Assembly: GCA_003864495.1 (NCBI GenBank)
Contig: ML133453.1
Coordinates: forward strand, 975,762 to 1,039,761
Direction of reading: 5' to 3'
DNA from: Nemopilema nomurai
Taxonomy: Eukaryota; Cnidaria; Scyphozoa; Rhizostomeae; Rhizostomatidae
DNA: 64,000 nt
The notes beneath the pieces were generated by a model. It was not told the origin of the DNA. It searched no databases and was given only the letters and a program-made list of their open reading frames with translations. Shown in pieces: positions 10,565 to 24,200 of this stretch (position 1 is the first letter of the stretch; each line of letters starts with the position of its first letter). Made by a program: the position numbers and the translations under genes.

Positions 10565-10752
10565 GGGGCTGGGCCACCCATGGCTGTACTGCAATGCCAG
10601 GGCAACCCGTGCTCGCGGTGAGGCAAGCCTCATGCCGACGAGCTAGTTCCAAAAATCAGTTTAATATTTGAGCGCCCTTGGGCGCATATCAGATATTAAG
10701 CTGATAAGAACAGATACTACACTTGATCTTAGCCAAAAGGCCGAGAAGCGAT
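10565..10752 (-). ncRNA. U2: U2 snRNA, unit 6
   Basis: Gene body intact, standard type A flanks. Confidence 0.97.
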
Positions 10753-11820
10753 ACCGAATATCCCTTAAGCAGTTGAGACTCTCCACCACCTTCCTTCGTT
10801 GCTTGCGGGGCTACGACTGGCTCCTTTGCTCTTGCCTCATTGTTCTTTCTCAATCAGCAACAAATCGGTAATCAGTAATCAGTAATCAAATCATCAAAAC
10901 ATCAATCAGTAAACAAATCAACAACCAATAGAGCGGCCACCTACCTACCTACCTACCTACCTACCTACCTACCTACCTACCTACCTACCTACCTACCTAC
11001 CTACCTACCTACCTACCTACCTACCTACGTAGTAGGCCTTTCTCGTCGGTTGGCAATGACAGACCAAGGCTGCACAATTATGGCCGTAGAGGACGTAGAC
11101 ACTTGGTTTACTGAGCTGAGCTGAGCGGTGGTAATAAACACCCACAAATGAAGGAAAGATAGACAGCCGTTGCAGAGGAAGAATTTTCTACCCACCTACG
11201 CACGTTGCGAGTGCGCCTGTCTTTGTGGCTAGCTGGTGACCCAGCCTGCAGAGCCTGCTAGTCACAGCAGAAGCGAATAGCTGGAGGCGGGACGACGACA
11301 CCAACGACGGCACCAACGACGGCACCAACGACGGCACCAACGACGGCACCAACGACGGCACCAACGACGACACCAACGACGACACCAACGACGACACGCA
11401 CCTAGATGCAGATAAACCAACTTGAAATCAAGACAGTAGAAAACAACTATCTATAATCAACACGGTGCGGAGCGTGAACACAACAGGCAACTTGCAAACA
11501 AGGCAACAAGACAGTGTAAGGCACGATTTGGGCAGAAATGCAGCCCAACAGTGCCTGATTGAATGATGCTGCATTTGTGTTGTCCTGCTTGCCCGTACAC
11601 GGGGGGAAATTAATGACAATTAACGCGAGCCAAGTTTTCTTCACACGGTTGTTGACTGGAGAAATTGTAGAGAGGAGGACGGCAAATGCAACGGCGGTGA
11701 GCAGGCCATTGAAGATGGTGATGACAAAGACAGTGACAAGACAAGACAATGCGGGCGGCAAAACGTCCAATTCTGCATGAGGGCCCCTGTGTAGCAGACG
11801 ACTTTGACTTGAACATTTGT

Positions 11821-11822
11821 GA

Positions 11823-11858
<36 letters not shown>

Positions 11859-11985
11859 ATTGTACGGTCGAGTTACCCACGTTTGGGGTAATCGCAGGGG
11901 TCAGCCCAACCGAACTGCAATGGAAGGGCCTCACCCTGGAAGAAACGCCTTCATGATCACGTTGTCTTCCCCGTCAGGTAAGTAT
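11821..11985 (-). ncRNA. U1: U1 snRNA, unit 6
   Basis: Gene body intact, standard type A flanks. Confidence 0.97.
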
Positions 11986-12592
11986 GACTCTTCCAGGGTG
12001 CAAGGGAGGCTGGTTGGTGGAAGGAGTGGCTCGACACATGAGGGAAAGGAGTCACGCACACCATCTTCGTTTTATAGAGCGAGCTGTGGAGTTCCGGTCA
12101 GCCTGTCGTGGCTGTCTGGCTGAGGTGGGATGAGACTTTGTTAGCGCTCGTAGTCATCTGAAGCATGCCCATGTTTCTGCGCTGCTGCTGCTGCTACTAC
12201 TACTACTACTACTACTACAGATTAGGCCTGAATCCAAGCAGCATCTGGACTGGAGCCATGGTCAATTTAAGAATTGTTTGAATTGTTTCGCCAAAACTGA
12301 CCCGAACACAATCATGAAACACAACTTTTCGCGGTATAATAAGATATAATAAGGTATAATAAGATGTATGAGAGTGAGAGACAAAGCAATTTATCCACAC
12401 CACAATAATCCATGACTGCTACAAGAATGCTACGCTACAAATATAATCCTACATTACGCACAAACTTGCAATGGCAATGACATTGAAAATGACACGAACG
12501 AACGAACGAAGGAACGAACGAACGAAGGAACGAACGACCCAGCCACTAATGTCTGTCTGTGTTTATCGGTTTGTTTTTAAGATAGGTAAAGA

Positions 12593-12780
12593 GGGGCTGG
12601 GCCACCCATGGCTGTACTGCAATGCCAGGGCAACCCGTGCTCGCGGTGAGGCAAGCCTCATGCCGACGAGCTAGTTCCAAAAATCAGTTTAATATTTGAG
12701 CGCCCTTGGGCGCATATCAGATATTAAGCTGATAAGAACAGATACTACACTTGATCTTAGCCAAAAGGCCGAGAAGCGAT
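12593..12780 (-). ncRNA. U2: U2 snRNA, unit 7
   Basis: Gene body intact. The CCTA tract upstream is broken by several TACTAC and TAACC interruptions. Confidence 0.97.
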
Positions 12781-13854
12781 ACCGAATATCCCTTAAGCAG
12801 TTGAGACTCTCCACCACCTTCCTTCGTTGCTTGCGGGGCTACGACTGGCTCCTTTGCTCTTGCCTCATTGTTCTTTCTCAATCAGCAACAAATCGGTAAT
12901 CAGTAATCAGTAATCAAATCATCAAAACATCAATCAGTAAACAAATCAACAACCAATAGAGCGGCCACCTACCTACTACCTACCTACTACCTACTACCTA
13001 CCTACCTACCTACCTACCTACCTACCTAACCTACCTACCTACCTACCTACCTACCTACCTACGTAGTAGGCCTTTCTCGTCGGTTGGCAATGACAGACCA
13101 AGGCTGCACAATTATGGCCGTAGAGGACGTAGACACTTGGTTTACTGAGCTGAGCTGAGCGGTGGTAATAAACACCCACAAATGAAGGAAAGATAGACAG
13201 CCGTTGCAGAGGAAGAATTTTCTACCCACCTACGCACGTTGCGAGTGCGCCTGTCTTTGTGGCTAGCTGGTGACCCAGCCTGCAGAGCCTGCTAGTCACA
13301 GCAGAAGCGAATAGCTGGAGGCGGGACGACGACACCAACGACGGCACCAACGACGGCACCAACGACGGCACCAACGACGGCACCAACGACGGCACCAACG
13401 ACGACACCAACGACGACACCAACGACGACACGCACCTAGATGCAGATAAACCAACTTGAAATCAAGACAGTAGAAAACAACTATCTATAATCAACACGGT
13501 GCGGAGCGTGAACACAACAGGCAACTTGCAAACAAGGCAACAAGACAGTGTAAGGCACGATTTGGGCAGAAATGCAGCCCAACAGTGCCTGATTGAATGA
13601 TGCTGCATTTGTGTTGTCCTGCTTGCCCGTACACGGGGGGAAATTAATGACAATTAACGCGAGCCAAGTTTTCTTCACACGGTTGTTGACTGGAGAAATT
13701 GTAGAGAGGAGGACGGCAAATGCAACGGCGGTGAGCAGGCCATTGAAGATGGTGATGACAAAGACAGTGACAAGACAAGACAATGCGGGCGGCAAAACGT
13801 CCAATTCTGCATGAGGGCCCCTGTGTAGCAGACGACTTTGACTTGAACATTTGT

Positions 13855-13856
13855 GA

Positions 13857-13892
<36 letters not shown>

Positions 13893-14019
13893 ATTGTACG
13901 GTCGAGTTACCCACGTTTGGGGTAATCGCAGGGGTCAGCCCAACCGAACTGCAATGGAAGGGCCTCACCCTGGAAGAAACGCCTTCATGATCACGTTGTC
14001 TTCCCCGTCAGGTAAGTAT
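13855..14019 (-). ncRNA. U1: U1 snRNA, unit 7
   Basis: Gene body intact. The (ACT)n stretch at the end of the unit is one repeat shorter than usual. Confidence 0.97.
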
Positions 14020-14623
14020 GACTCTTCCAGGGTGCAAGGGAGGCTGGTTGGTGGAAGGAGTGGCTCGACACATGAGGGAAAGGAGTCACGCACACCATCT
14101 TCGTTTTATAGAGCGAGCTGTGGAGTTCCGGTCAGCCTGTCGTGGCTGTCTGGCTGAGGTGGGATGAGACTTTGTTAGCGCTCGTAGTCATCTGAAGCAT
14201 GCCCATGTTTCTGCGCTGCTGCTGCTGCTACTACTACTACTACTACTACAGATTAGGCCTGAATCCAAGCAGCATCTGGACTGGAGCCATGGTCAATTTA
14301 AGAATTGTTTGAATTGTTTCGCCAAAACTGACCCGAACACAATCATGAAACACAACTTTTCGCGGTATAATAAGATATAATAAGGTATAATAAGATGTAT
14401 GAGAGTGAGAGACAAAGCAATTTATCCACACCACAATAATCCATGACTGCTACAAGAATGCTACGCTACAAATATAATCCTACATTACGCACAAACTTGC
14501 AATGGCAATGACATTGAAAATGACACGAACGAACGAACGAAGGAACGAACGAACGAAGGAACGAACGACCCAGCCACTAATGTCTGTCTGTGTTTATCGG
14601 TTTGTTTTTAAGATAGGTAAAGA

Positions 14624-14811
14624 GGGGCTGGGCCACCCATGGCTGTACTGCAATGCCAGGGCAACCCGTGCTCGCGGTGAGGCAAGCCTCATGCCGACGA
14701 GCTAGTTCCAAAAATCAGTTTAATATTTGAGCGCCCTTGGGCGCATATCAGATATTAAGCTGATAAGAACAGATACTACACTTGATCTTAGCCAAAAGGC
14801 CGAGAAGCGAT
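14624..14811 (-). ncRNA. U2: U2 snRNA, unit 8
   Basis: Gene body intact. Its upstream region is cut by the N gap that starts at 14998, 187 bp from the start site, so the CCTA tract is unseen. Confidence 0.97.
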
Positions 14812-14997
14812 ACCGAATATCCCTTAAGCAGTTGAGACTCTCCACCACCTTCCTTCGTTGCTTGCGGGGCTACGACTGGCTCCTTTGCTCTTGCCTCATT
14901 GTTCTTTCTCAATCAGCAACAAATCGGTAATCAGTAATCAGTAATCAAATCATCAAAACATCAATCAGTAAACAAATCAACAACCAATAGAGCGGCC

Positions 14998-15408
14998 NNN
15001 NNNNNNNNNNNNNNNNNNNNNNNNNNNNNNNNNNNNNNNNNNNNNNNNNNNNNNNNNNNNNNNNNNNNNNNNNNNNNNNNNNNNNNNNNNNNNNNNNNNN
15101 NNNNNNNNNNNNNNNNNNNNNNNNNNNNNNNNNNNNNNNNNNNNNNNNNNNNNNNNNNNNNNNNNNNNNNNNNNNNNNNNNNNNNNNNNNNNNNNNNNNN
15201 NNNNNNNNNNNNNNNNNNNNNNNNNNNNNNNNNNNNNNNNNNNNNNNNNNNNNNNNNNNNNNNNNNNNNNNNNNNNNNNNNNNNNNNNNNNNNNNNNNNN
15301 NNNNNNNNNNNNNNNNNNNNNNNNNNNNNNNNNNNNNNNNNNNNNNNNNNNNNNNNNNNNNNNNNNNNNNNNNNNNNNNNNNNNNNNNNNNNNNNNNNNN
15401 NNNNNNNN
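14998..15408. other. Assembly gap (411 N) in unit 8
   Basis: Ns replace the CCTA tract, the following spacer and most of the minisatellite of unit 8. The equivalent stretch in unit 9 is about 450 bp, so the gap size fits one missing spacer. The number of array units across this gap is not proven by the sequence. Confidence 0.99.
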
Positions 15409-15858
15409 CACCAACGACGACACCAACGACGACACGCACCTAGATGCAGATAAACCAACTTGAAATCAAGACAGTAGAAAACAACTATCTATAATCAACA
15501 CGGTGCGGAGCGTGAACACAACAGGCAACTTGCAAACAAGGCAACAAGACAGTGTAAGGCACGATTTGGGCAGAAATGCAGCCCAACAGTGCCTGATTGA
15601 ATGATGCTGCATTTGTGTTGTCCTGCTTGCCCGTACACGGGGGGAAATTAATGACAATTAACGCGAGCCAAGTTTTCTTCACACGGTTGTTGACTGGAGA
15701 AATTGTAGAGAGGAGGACGGCAAATGCAACGGCGGTGAGCAGGCCATTGAAGATGGTGATGACAAAGACAGTGACAAGACAAGACAATGCGGGCGGCAAA
15801 ACGTCCAATTCTGCATGAGGGCCCCTGTGTAGCAGACGACTTTGACTTGAACATTTGT

Positions 15859-15860
15859 GA

Positions 15861-15896
<36 letters not shown>

Positions 15897-16023
15897 ATTG
15901 TACGGTCGAGTTACCCACGTTTGGGGTAATCGCAGGGGTCAGCCCAACCGAACTGCAATGGAAGGGCCTCACCCTGGAAGAAACGCCTTCATGATCACGT
16001 TGTCTTCCCCGTCAGGTAAGTAT
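15859..16023 (-). ncRNA. U1: U1 snRNA, unit 8
   Basis: Gene body intact. The unit ends with the first type B marker (ACAGGTTAGG at about 16255). Confidence 0.97.
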
Positions 16024-16630
16024 GACTCTTCCAGGGTGCAAGGGAGGCTGGTTGGTGGAAGGAGTGGCTCGACACATGAGGGAAAGGAGTCACGCACACC
16101 ATCTTCGTTTTATAGAGCGAGCTGTGGAGTTCCGGTCAGCCTGTCGTGGCTGTCTGGCTGAGGTGGGATGAGACTTTGTTAGCGCTCGTAGTCATCTGAA
16201 GCATGCCCATGTTTCTGCGCTGCTGCTGCTGCTACTACTACTACTACTACTACTACAGGTTAGGCCTGAATCCAAGCAGCATCTGGACTGGAGCCATGGT
16301 CAATTTAAGAATTGTTTGAATTGTTTCGCCAAAACTGACCCGAACACAATCATGAAACACAACTTTTCGCGGTATAATAAGATATAATAAGGCATAATAA
16401 GATGTATGAGAGTGAGAGACAAAGCAATTTATCCACACCACAATAATCCATGACTGCTACAAGAATGCTACGCTACAAATATAATCCTACATTACGCACA
16501 AACTTGCAATGGCAATGACATTGAAAATGACACGAACGAACGAACGAAGGAACGAACGAACGAAGGAACGAACGACCCAGCCACTAATGTCTGTCTGTGT
16601 TTATCGGTTTGTTTTTAAGATAGGTAAAGA

Positions 16631-16817
16631 GGGCTGGGCCACCCATGGCTGTACTGCAATGCCAGGGCAACCCGTGCTCGCGGTGAGGCAAGCCTCATGC
16701 CGACGAGCTAGTTCCAAAAATCAGTTTAATATTTGAGCGCCCTTGGGCGCATATCAGATATTAAGCTGATAAGAACAGATACTACACTTGATCTTAGCCA
16801 AAAGGCCGAGAAGCGAT
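16631..16817 (-). ncRNA. U2: U2 snRNA, unit 9 (187 nt)
   Basis: First U2 of block B. The terminal C run is GCCC rather than GCCCC (three G on the + strand at 16631-16633), so the gene is one base shorter at its extreme 3' end. The core is unchanged. Either a harmless variant or a consensus error in a homopolymer. Confidence 0.96.
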
Positions 16818-17900
16818 ACCGAATATCCCTTAAGCAGTTGAGACTCTCCACCACCTTCCTTCGTTGCTTGCGGGGCTACGACTGGCTCCTTTGCTCTTGC
16901 CTCATTGTTCTTTCTCAATCAGCAACAAATCGGTAATCAGTAATCAGTAATCAAATCATCAAAACATCAATCAGTAAACAAATCAACAACCAATAGAGCG
17001 GCCACCTACCTACCTACCTACCTACCTACCTACCTACCTACCTACCTACCTACCTACCTACCTACCTACCTACCTACCTACCTACCTACCTACCTACCTA
17101 CCTACCTACCTACCTACCTACCTACGTAGTAGGCCTTTCTCGTCGGTTGGCAATGACAGACCAAGGCTGCACAATTATGGCCGTAGAGGACGTAGACACT
17201 TGGTTTACTGAGCTGAGCTGAGCGGTGGTAATAAACACCCACAAATGAAGGAAAGATAGACAGCCGTTGCAGAGGAAGAATTTTCTACCCACCTACGCAC
17301 GTTGCGAGTGCGCCTGTCTTTGTGGCTAGCTGGTGACCCAGCCTGCAGAGCCTGCTAGTCACAGCAGAAGAGAATAGCTGGAGGCGGGACGACGACACCA
17401 ACGACGGCACCAACGACGGCACCAACGACGGCACCAACGACGGCACCAACGACGACACCAACGACGACACCAACGACGACACGCACCTAGATGCAGATAA
17501 ACCAACTTGAAATCAAGACAGTAGAAAACAACTATCTATAATCAACACGGTGCGGAGCGTGAACACAACAGGCAACTTGCAAACAAGGCAACAAGACAGT
17601 GTAAGGCACGATTTGGGCAGAAATGCAGCCCAACAGTGCCTGATTGAATGATGCTGCATTTGTGTTGTCCTGCTTGCCCGTACACGGGGGGAAATTAATG
17701 ACAATTAACGCGAGCCAAGTTTTCTTCACACGGTTGTTGACTGGAGAAATTGTAGAGAGGAGGACGGCAAATGCAACGGCGGTGAGCAGGCCATTGAAGA
17801 TGGTGATGACAAAGACAGTGACAAGACAATGCGGGCGGCAAAACGTCCAATTCTGCATGAGGGCCCCTGTGTAGCAGACGACTTTGACTTGAACATTTGT

Positions 17901-17902
17901 GA

Positions 17903-17938
<36 letters not shown>

Positions 17939-18064
17939 ATTGTACGGTCGAGTTACCCACGTTTGGGGTAATCGCAGGGTCAGCCCAACCGAACTGCAAT
18001 GGAAGGGCCTCACCCTGGAAGAAACGCCTTCATGATCACGTTGTCTTCCCCGTCAGGTAAGTAT
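17901..18064 (-). ncRNA. U1: U1 snRNA, unit 9 (164 nt)
   Basis: One C is missing from the GACCCCTGCG segment, which reads GACCCTGCG (+ strand CGCAGGGTC near 17973-17982). This segment is the 3' strand of the helix closing the 4-way junction, so the loss could weaken it. It may also be a homopolymer error. Confidence 0.95.
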
Positions 18065-18671
18065 GACTCTTCCAGGGTGCAAGGGAGGCTGGTTGGTGGA
18101 AGGAGTGGCTCGACACATGAGGGAAAGGAGTCACGCACACCATCTTCGTTTTATAGAGCGAGCTGTGGAGTTCCGGTCAGCCTGTCGTGGCTGTCTGGCT
18201 GAGGTGGGATGAGACTTTGTTAGCGCTCGTAGTCATCTGAAGCATGCCCATGTTTCTGCGCTGCTGCTGCTGCTACTACTACTACTACTACTACTACAGG
18301 TTAGGCCTGAATCCAAGCAGCATCTGGACTGGAGCCATGGTCAATTTAAGAATTGTTTGAATTGTTTCGCCAAAACTGACCCGAACACAATCATGAAACA
18401 CAACTTTTCGCGGTATAATAAGATATAATAAGGCATAATAAGATGTATGAGAGTGAGAGACAAAGCAATTTATCCACACCACAATAATCCATGACTGCTA
18501 CAAGAATGCTACGCTACAAATATAATCCTACATTACGCACAAACTTGCAATGGCAATGACATTGAAAATGACACGAACGAACGAACGAAGGAACGAACGA
18601 ACGAAGGAACGAACGACCCAGCCACTAATGTCTGTCTGTGTTTATCGGTTTGTTTTTAAGATAGGTAAAGA

Positions 18672-18859
18672 GGGGCTGGGCCACCCATGGCTGTACTGCA
18701 ATGCCAGGGCAACCCGTGCTCGCGGTGAGGCAAGCCTCATGCCGACGAGCTAGTTCCAAAAATCAGTTTAATATTTGAGCGCCCTTGGGCGCATATCAGA
18801 TATTAAGCTGATAAGAACAGATACTACACTTGATCTTAGCCAAAAGGCCGAGAAGCGAT
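18672..18859 (-). ncRNA. U2: U2 snRNA, unit 10
   Basis: Gene body intact, type B flanks. Confidence 0.97.
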
Positions 18860-19949
18860 ACCGAATATCCCTTAAGCAGTTGAGACTCTCCACCACCTTC
18901 CTTCGTTGCTTGCGGGGCTACGACTGGCTCCTTTGCTCTTGCCTCATTGTTCTTTCTCAATCAGCAACAAATCGGTAATCAGTAATCAGTAATCAAATCA
19001 TCAAAACATCAATCAGTAAACAAATCAACAACCAATAGAGCGGCCACCTACCTACCTACCTACCTACCTACCTACCTACTACCTACCTACCTACCTACCT
19101 ACCTACCTACCTACCTACCTACCTACCTACCTACCTACCTACCTACCTACCTACCTACCTACCTACCTACCTACGTAGTAGGCCTTTCTCGTCGGTTGGC
19201 AATGACAGACCAAGGCTGCACAATTATGGCCGTAGAGGACGTAGACACTTGGTTTACTGAGCTGAGCTGAGCGGTGGTAATAAACACCCACAAATGAAGG
19301 AAAGATAGACAGCCGTTGCAGAGGAAGAATTTTCTACCCACCTACGCACGTTGCGAGTGCGCCTGTCTTTGTGGCTAGCTGGTGACCCAGCCTGCAGAGC
19401 CTGCTAGTCACAGCAGAAGAGAATAGCTGGAGGCGGGACGACGACACCAACGACGGCACCAACGACGGCACCAACGACGGCACCAACGACGGCACCAACG
19501 ACGACACCAACGACGACACCAACGACGACACGCACCTAGATGCAGATAAACCAACTTGAAATCAAGACAGTAGAAAACAACTATCTATAATCAACACGGT
19601 GCGGAGCGTGAACACAACAGGCAACTTGCAAACAAGGCAACAAGACAGTGTAAGGCACGATTTGGGCAGAAATGCAGCCCAACAGTGCCTGATTGAATGA
19701 TGCTGCATTTGTGTTGTCCTGCTTGCCCGTACACGGGGGGAAATTAATGACAATTAACGCGAGCCAAGTTTTCTTCACACGGTTGTTGACTGGAGAAATT
19801 GTAGAGAGGAGGACGGCAAATGCAACGGCGGTGAGCAGGCCATTGAAGATGGTGATGACAAAGACAGTGACAAGACAATGCGGGCGGCAAAACGTCCAAT
19901 TCTGCATGAGGGCCCCTGTGTAGCAGACGACTTTGACTTGAACATTTGT

Positions 19950-19951
19950 GA

Positions 19952-19987
<36 letters not shown>

Positions 19988-20114
19988 ATTGTACGGTCGA
20001 GTTACCCACGTTTGGGGTAATCGCAGGGGTCAGCCCAACCGAACTGCAATGGAAGGGCCTCACCCTGGAAGAAACGCCTTCATGATCACGTTGTCTTCCC
20101 CGTCAGGTAAGTAT
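19950..20114 (-). ncRNA. U1: U1 snRNA, unit 10
   Basis: Gene body intact, type B flanks. Confidence 0.97.
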
Positions 20115-20721
20115 GACTCTTCCAGGGTGCAAGGGAGGCTGGTTGGTGGAAGGAGTGGCTCGACACATGAGGGAAAGGAGTCACGCACACCATCTTCGTT
20201 TTATAGAGCGAGCTGTGGAGTTCCGGTCAGCCTGTCGTGGCTGTCTGGCTGAGGTGGGATGAGACTTTGTTAGCGCTCGTAGTCATCTGAAGCATGCCCA
20301 TGTTTCTGCGCTGCTGCTGCTGCTACTACTACTACTACTACTACTACAGGTTAGGCCTGAATCCAAGCAGCATCTGGACTGGAGCCATGGTCAATTTAAG
20401 AATTGTTTGAATTGTTTCGCCAAAACTGACCCGAACACAATCATGAAACACAACTTTTCGCGGTATAATAAGATATAATAAGGCATAATAAGATGTATGA
20501 GAGTGAGAGACAAAGCAATTTATCCACACCACAATAATCCATGACTGCTACAAGAATGCTACGCTACAAATATAATCCTACATTACGCACAAACTTGCAA
20601 TGGCAATGACATTGAAAATGACACGAACGAACGAACGAAGGAACGAACGAACGAAGGAACGAACGACCCAGCCACTAATGTCTGTCTGTGTTTATCGGTT
20701 TGTTTTTAAGATAGGTAAAGA

Positions 20722-20909
20722 GGGGCTGGGCCACCCATGGCTGTACTGCAATGCCAGGGCAACCCGTGCTCGCGGTGAGGCAAGCCTCATGCCGACGAGC
20801 TAGTTCCAAAAATCAGTTTAATATTTGAGCGCCCTTGGGCGCATATCAGATATTAAGCTGATAAGAACAGATACTACACTTGATCTTAGCCAAAAGGCCG
20901 AGAAGCGAT
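20722..20909 (-). ncRNA. U2: U2 snRNA, unit 11
   Basis: Gene body intact, type B flanks. Confidence 0.97.
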
Positions 20910-21996
20910 ACCGAATATCCCTTAAGCAGTTGAGACTCTCCACCACCTTCCTTCGTTGCTTGCGGGGCTACGACTGGCTCCTTTGCTCTTGCCTCATTGT
21001 TCTTTCTCAATCAGCAACAAATCGGTAATCAGTAATCAGTAATCAAATCATCAAAACATCAATCAGTAAACAAATCAACAACCAATAGAGCGGCCACCTA
21101 CCTACCTACCTACCTACCTACCTACCTACCTACCTACCTACCTACCTACCTACCTACCTACCTACCTACCTACCTACCTACCTACCTACCTACCTACCTA
21201 CCTACCTACCTACCTACCTACGTAGTAGGCCTTTCTCGTCGGTTGGCAATGACAGACCAAGGCTGCACAATTATGGCCGTAGAGGACGTAGACACTTGGT
21301 TTACTGAGCTGAGCTGAGCGGTGGTAATAAACACCCACAAATGAAGGAAAGATAGACAGCCGTTGCAGAGGAAGAATTTTCTACCCACCTACGCACGTTG
21401 CGAGTGCGCCTGTCTTTGTGGCTAGCTGGTGACCCAGCCTGCAGAGCCTGCTAGTCACAGCAGAAGAGAATAGCTGGAGGCGGGACGACGACACCAACGA
21501 CGGCACCAACGACGGCACCAACGACGGCACCAACGACGGCACCAACGACGACACCAACGACGACACCAACGACGACACGCACCTAGATGCAGATAAACCA
21601 ACTTGAAATCAAGACAGTAGAAAACAACTATCTATAATCAACACGGTGCGGAGCGTGAACACAACAGGCAACTTGCAAACAAGGCAACAAGACAGTGTAA
21701 GGCACGATTTGGGCAGAAATGCAGCCCAACAGTGCCTGATTGAATGATGCTGCATTTGTGTTGTCCTGCTTGCCCGTACACGGGGGGAAATTAATGACAA
21801 TTAACGCGAGCCAAGTTTTCTTCACACGGTTGTTGACTGGAGAAATTGTAGAGAGGAGGACGGCAAATGCAACGGCGGTGAGCAGGCCATTGAAGATGGT
21901 GATGACAAAGACAGTGACAAGACAATGCGGGCGGCAAAACGTCCAATTCTGCATGAGGGCCCCTGTGTAGCAGACGACTTTGACTTGAACATTTGT

Positions 21997-21998
21997 GA

Positions 21999-22034
<36 letters not shown>

Positions 22035-22161
22035 ATTGTACGGTCGAGTTACCCACGTTTGGGGTAATCGCAGGGGTCAGCCCAACCGAACTGCAATGGA
22101 AGGGCCTCACCCTGGAAGAAACGCCTTCATGATCACGTTGTCTTCCCCGTCAGGTAAGTAT
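21997..22161 (-). ncRNA. U1: U1 snRNA, unit 11
   Basis: Gene body intact, type B flanks. Confidence 0.97.
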
Positions 22162-22768
22162 GACTCTTCCAGGGTGCAAGGGAGGCTGGTTGGTGGAAGG
22201 AGTGGCTCGACACATGAGGGAAAGGAGTCACGCACACCATCTTCGTTTTATAGAGCGAGCTGTGGAGTTCCGGTCAGCCTGTCGTGGCTGTCTGGCTGAG
22301 GTGGGATGAGACTTTGTTAGCGCTCGTAGTCATCTGAAGCATGCCCATGTTTCTGCGCTGCTGCTGCTGCTACTACTACTACTACTACTACTACAGGTTA
22401 GGCCTGAATCCAAGCAGCATCTGGACTGGAGCCATGGTCAATTTAAGAATTGTTTGAATTGTTTCGCCAAAACTGACCCGAACACAATCATGAAACACAA
22501 CTTTTCGCGGTATAATAAGATATAATAAGGCATAATAAGATGTATGAGAGTGAGAGACAAAGCAATTTATCCACACCACAATAATCCATGACTGCTACAA
22601 GAATGCTACGCTACAAATATAATCCTACATTACGCACAAACTTGCAATGGCAATGACATTGAAAATGACACGAACGAACGAACGAAGGAACGAACGAACG
22701 AAGGAACGAACGACCCAGCCACTAATGTCTGTCTGTGTTTATCGGTTTGTTTTTAAGATAGGTAAAGA

Positions 22769-22956
22769 GGGGCTGGGCCACCCATGGCTGTACTGCAATG
22801 CCAGGGCAACCCGTGCTCGCGGTGAGGCAAGCCTCATGCCGACGAGCTAGTTCCAAAAATCAGTTTAATATTTGAGCGCCCTTGGGCGCATATCAGATAT
22901 TAAGCTGATAAGAACAGATACTACACTTGATCTTAGCCAAAAGGCCGAGAAGCGAT
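22769..22956 (-). ncRNA. U2: U2 snRNA, unit 12
   Basis: Gene body intact, type B flanks. Confidence 0.97.
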
Positions 22957-24035
22957 ACCGAATATCCCTTAAGCAGTTGAGACTCTCCACCACCTTCCTT
23001 CGTTGCTTGCGGGGCTACGACTGGCTCCTTTGCTCTTGCCTCATTGTTCTTTCTCAATCAGCAACAAATCGGTAATCAGTAATCAGTAATCAAATCATCA
23101 AAACATCAATCAGTAAACAAATCAACAACCAATAGAGCGGCCACCTACCTACCTACCTACCTACCTACCTACCTACCTACCTACCTACCTACCTACCTAC
23201 CTACCTACCTACCTACCTACCTACCTACCTACCTACCTACCTACCTACCTACCTACCTACGTAGTAGGCCTTTCTCGTCGGTTGGCAATGACAGACCAAG
23301 GCTGCACAATTATGGCCGTAGAGGACGTAGACACTTGGTTTACTGAGCTGAGCTGAGCGGTGGTAATAAACACCCACAAATGAAGGAAAGATAGACAGCC
23401 GTTGCAGAGGAAGAATTTTCTACCCACCTACGCACGTTGCGAGTGCGCCTGTCTTTGTGGCTAGCTGGTGACCCAGCCTGCAGAGCCTGCTAGTCACAGC
23501 AGAAGAGAATAGCTGGAGGCGGGACGACGACACCAACGACGGCACCAACGACGGCACCAACGACGGCACCAACGACGGCACCAACGACGACACCAACGAC
23601 GACACCAACGACGACACGCACCTAGATGCAGATAAACCAACTTGAAATCAAGACAGTAGAAAACAACTATCTATAATCAACACGGTGCGGAGCGTGAACA
23701 CAACAGGCAACTTGCAAACAAGGCAACAAGACAGTGTAAGGCACGATTTGGGCAGAAATGCAGCCCAACAGTGCCTGATTGAATGATGCTGCATTTGTGT
23801 TGTCCTGCTTGCCCGTACACGGGGGGAAATTAATGACAATTAACGCGAGCCAAGTTTTCTTCACACGGTTGTTGACTGGAGAAATTGTAGAGAGGAGGAC
23901 GGCAAATGCAACGGCGGTGAGCAGGCCATTGAAGATGGTGATGACAAAGACAGTGACAAGACAATGCGGGCGGCAAAACGTCCAATTCTGCATGAGGGCC
24001 CCTGTGTAGCAGACGACTTTGACTTGAACATTTGT

Positions 24036-24037
24036 GA

Positions 24038-24073
<36 letters not shown>

Positions 24074-24200
24074 ATTGTACGGTCGAGTTACCCACGTTTG
24101 GGGTAATCGCAGGGGTCAGCCCAACCGAACTGCAATGGAAGGGCCTCACCCTGGAAGAAACGCCTTCATGATCACGTTGTCTTCCCCGTCAGGTAAGTAT
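24036..24200 (-). ncRNA. U1: U1 snRNA, unit 12
   Basis: Gene body intact, type B flanks. Confidence 0.97.

Larger units (their letters stand above)
1..16284. repeat. U1-U2 snRNA tandem array, block 1 (units 1-8, type A)
   Basis: Eight head-to-tail units begin at 1, 2077, 4112, 6143, 8202, 10219, 12247 and 14278, counted from the recurring GGACTGGAGCCATGG. Lengths are 2007-2076 bp. In + strand order a unit holds a (CGAA)n stretch, the U2 gene (minus), an A/T-rich U2 upstream region ending in CCAATAGAGCGGCC, a (CCTA)n tract, a 12-bp minisatellite, the U1 gene (minus), and the U1 upstream region ending in (GCT)n(ACT)n. Type A is marked by AAGGTATAATAAG, GAAGCGAATAG, a doubled ACAAG/ACAAGACAATG and usually five G-type minisatellite repeats. 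The array continues beyond the left edge. Unit 8 contains the N gap. Confidence 0.97.
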
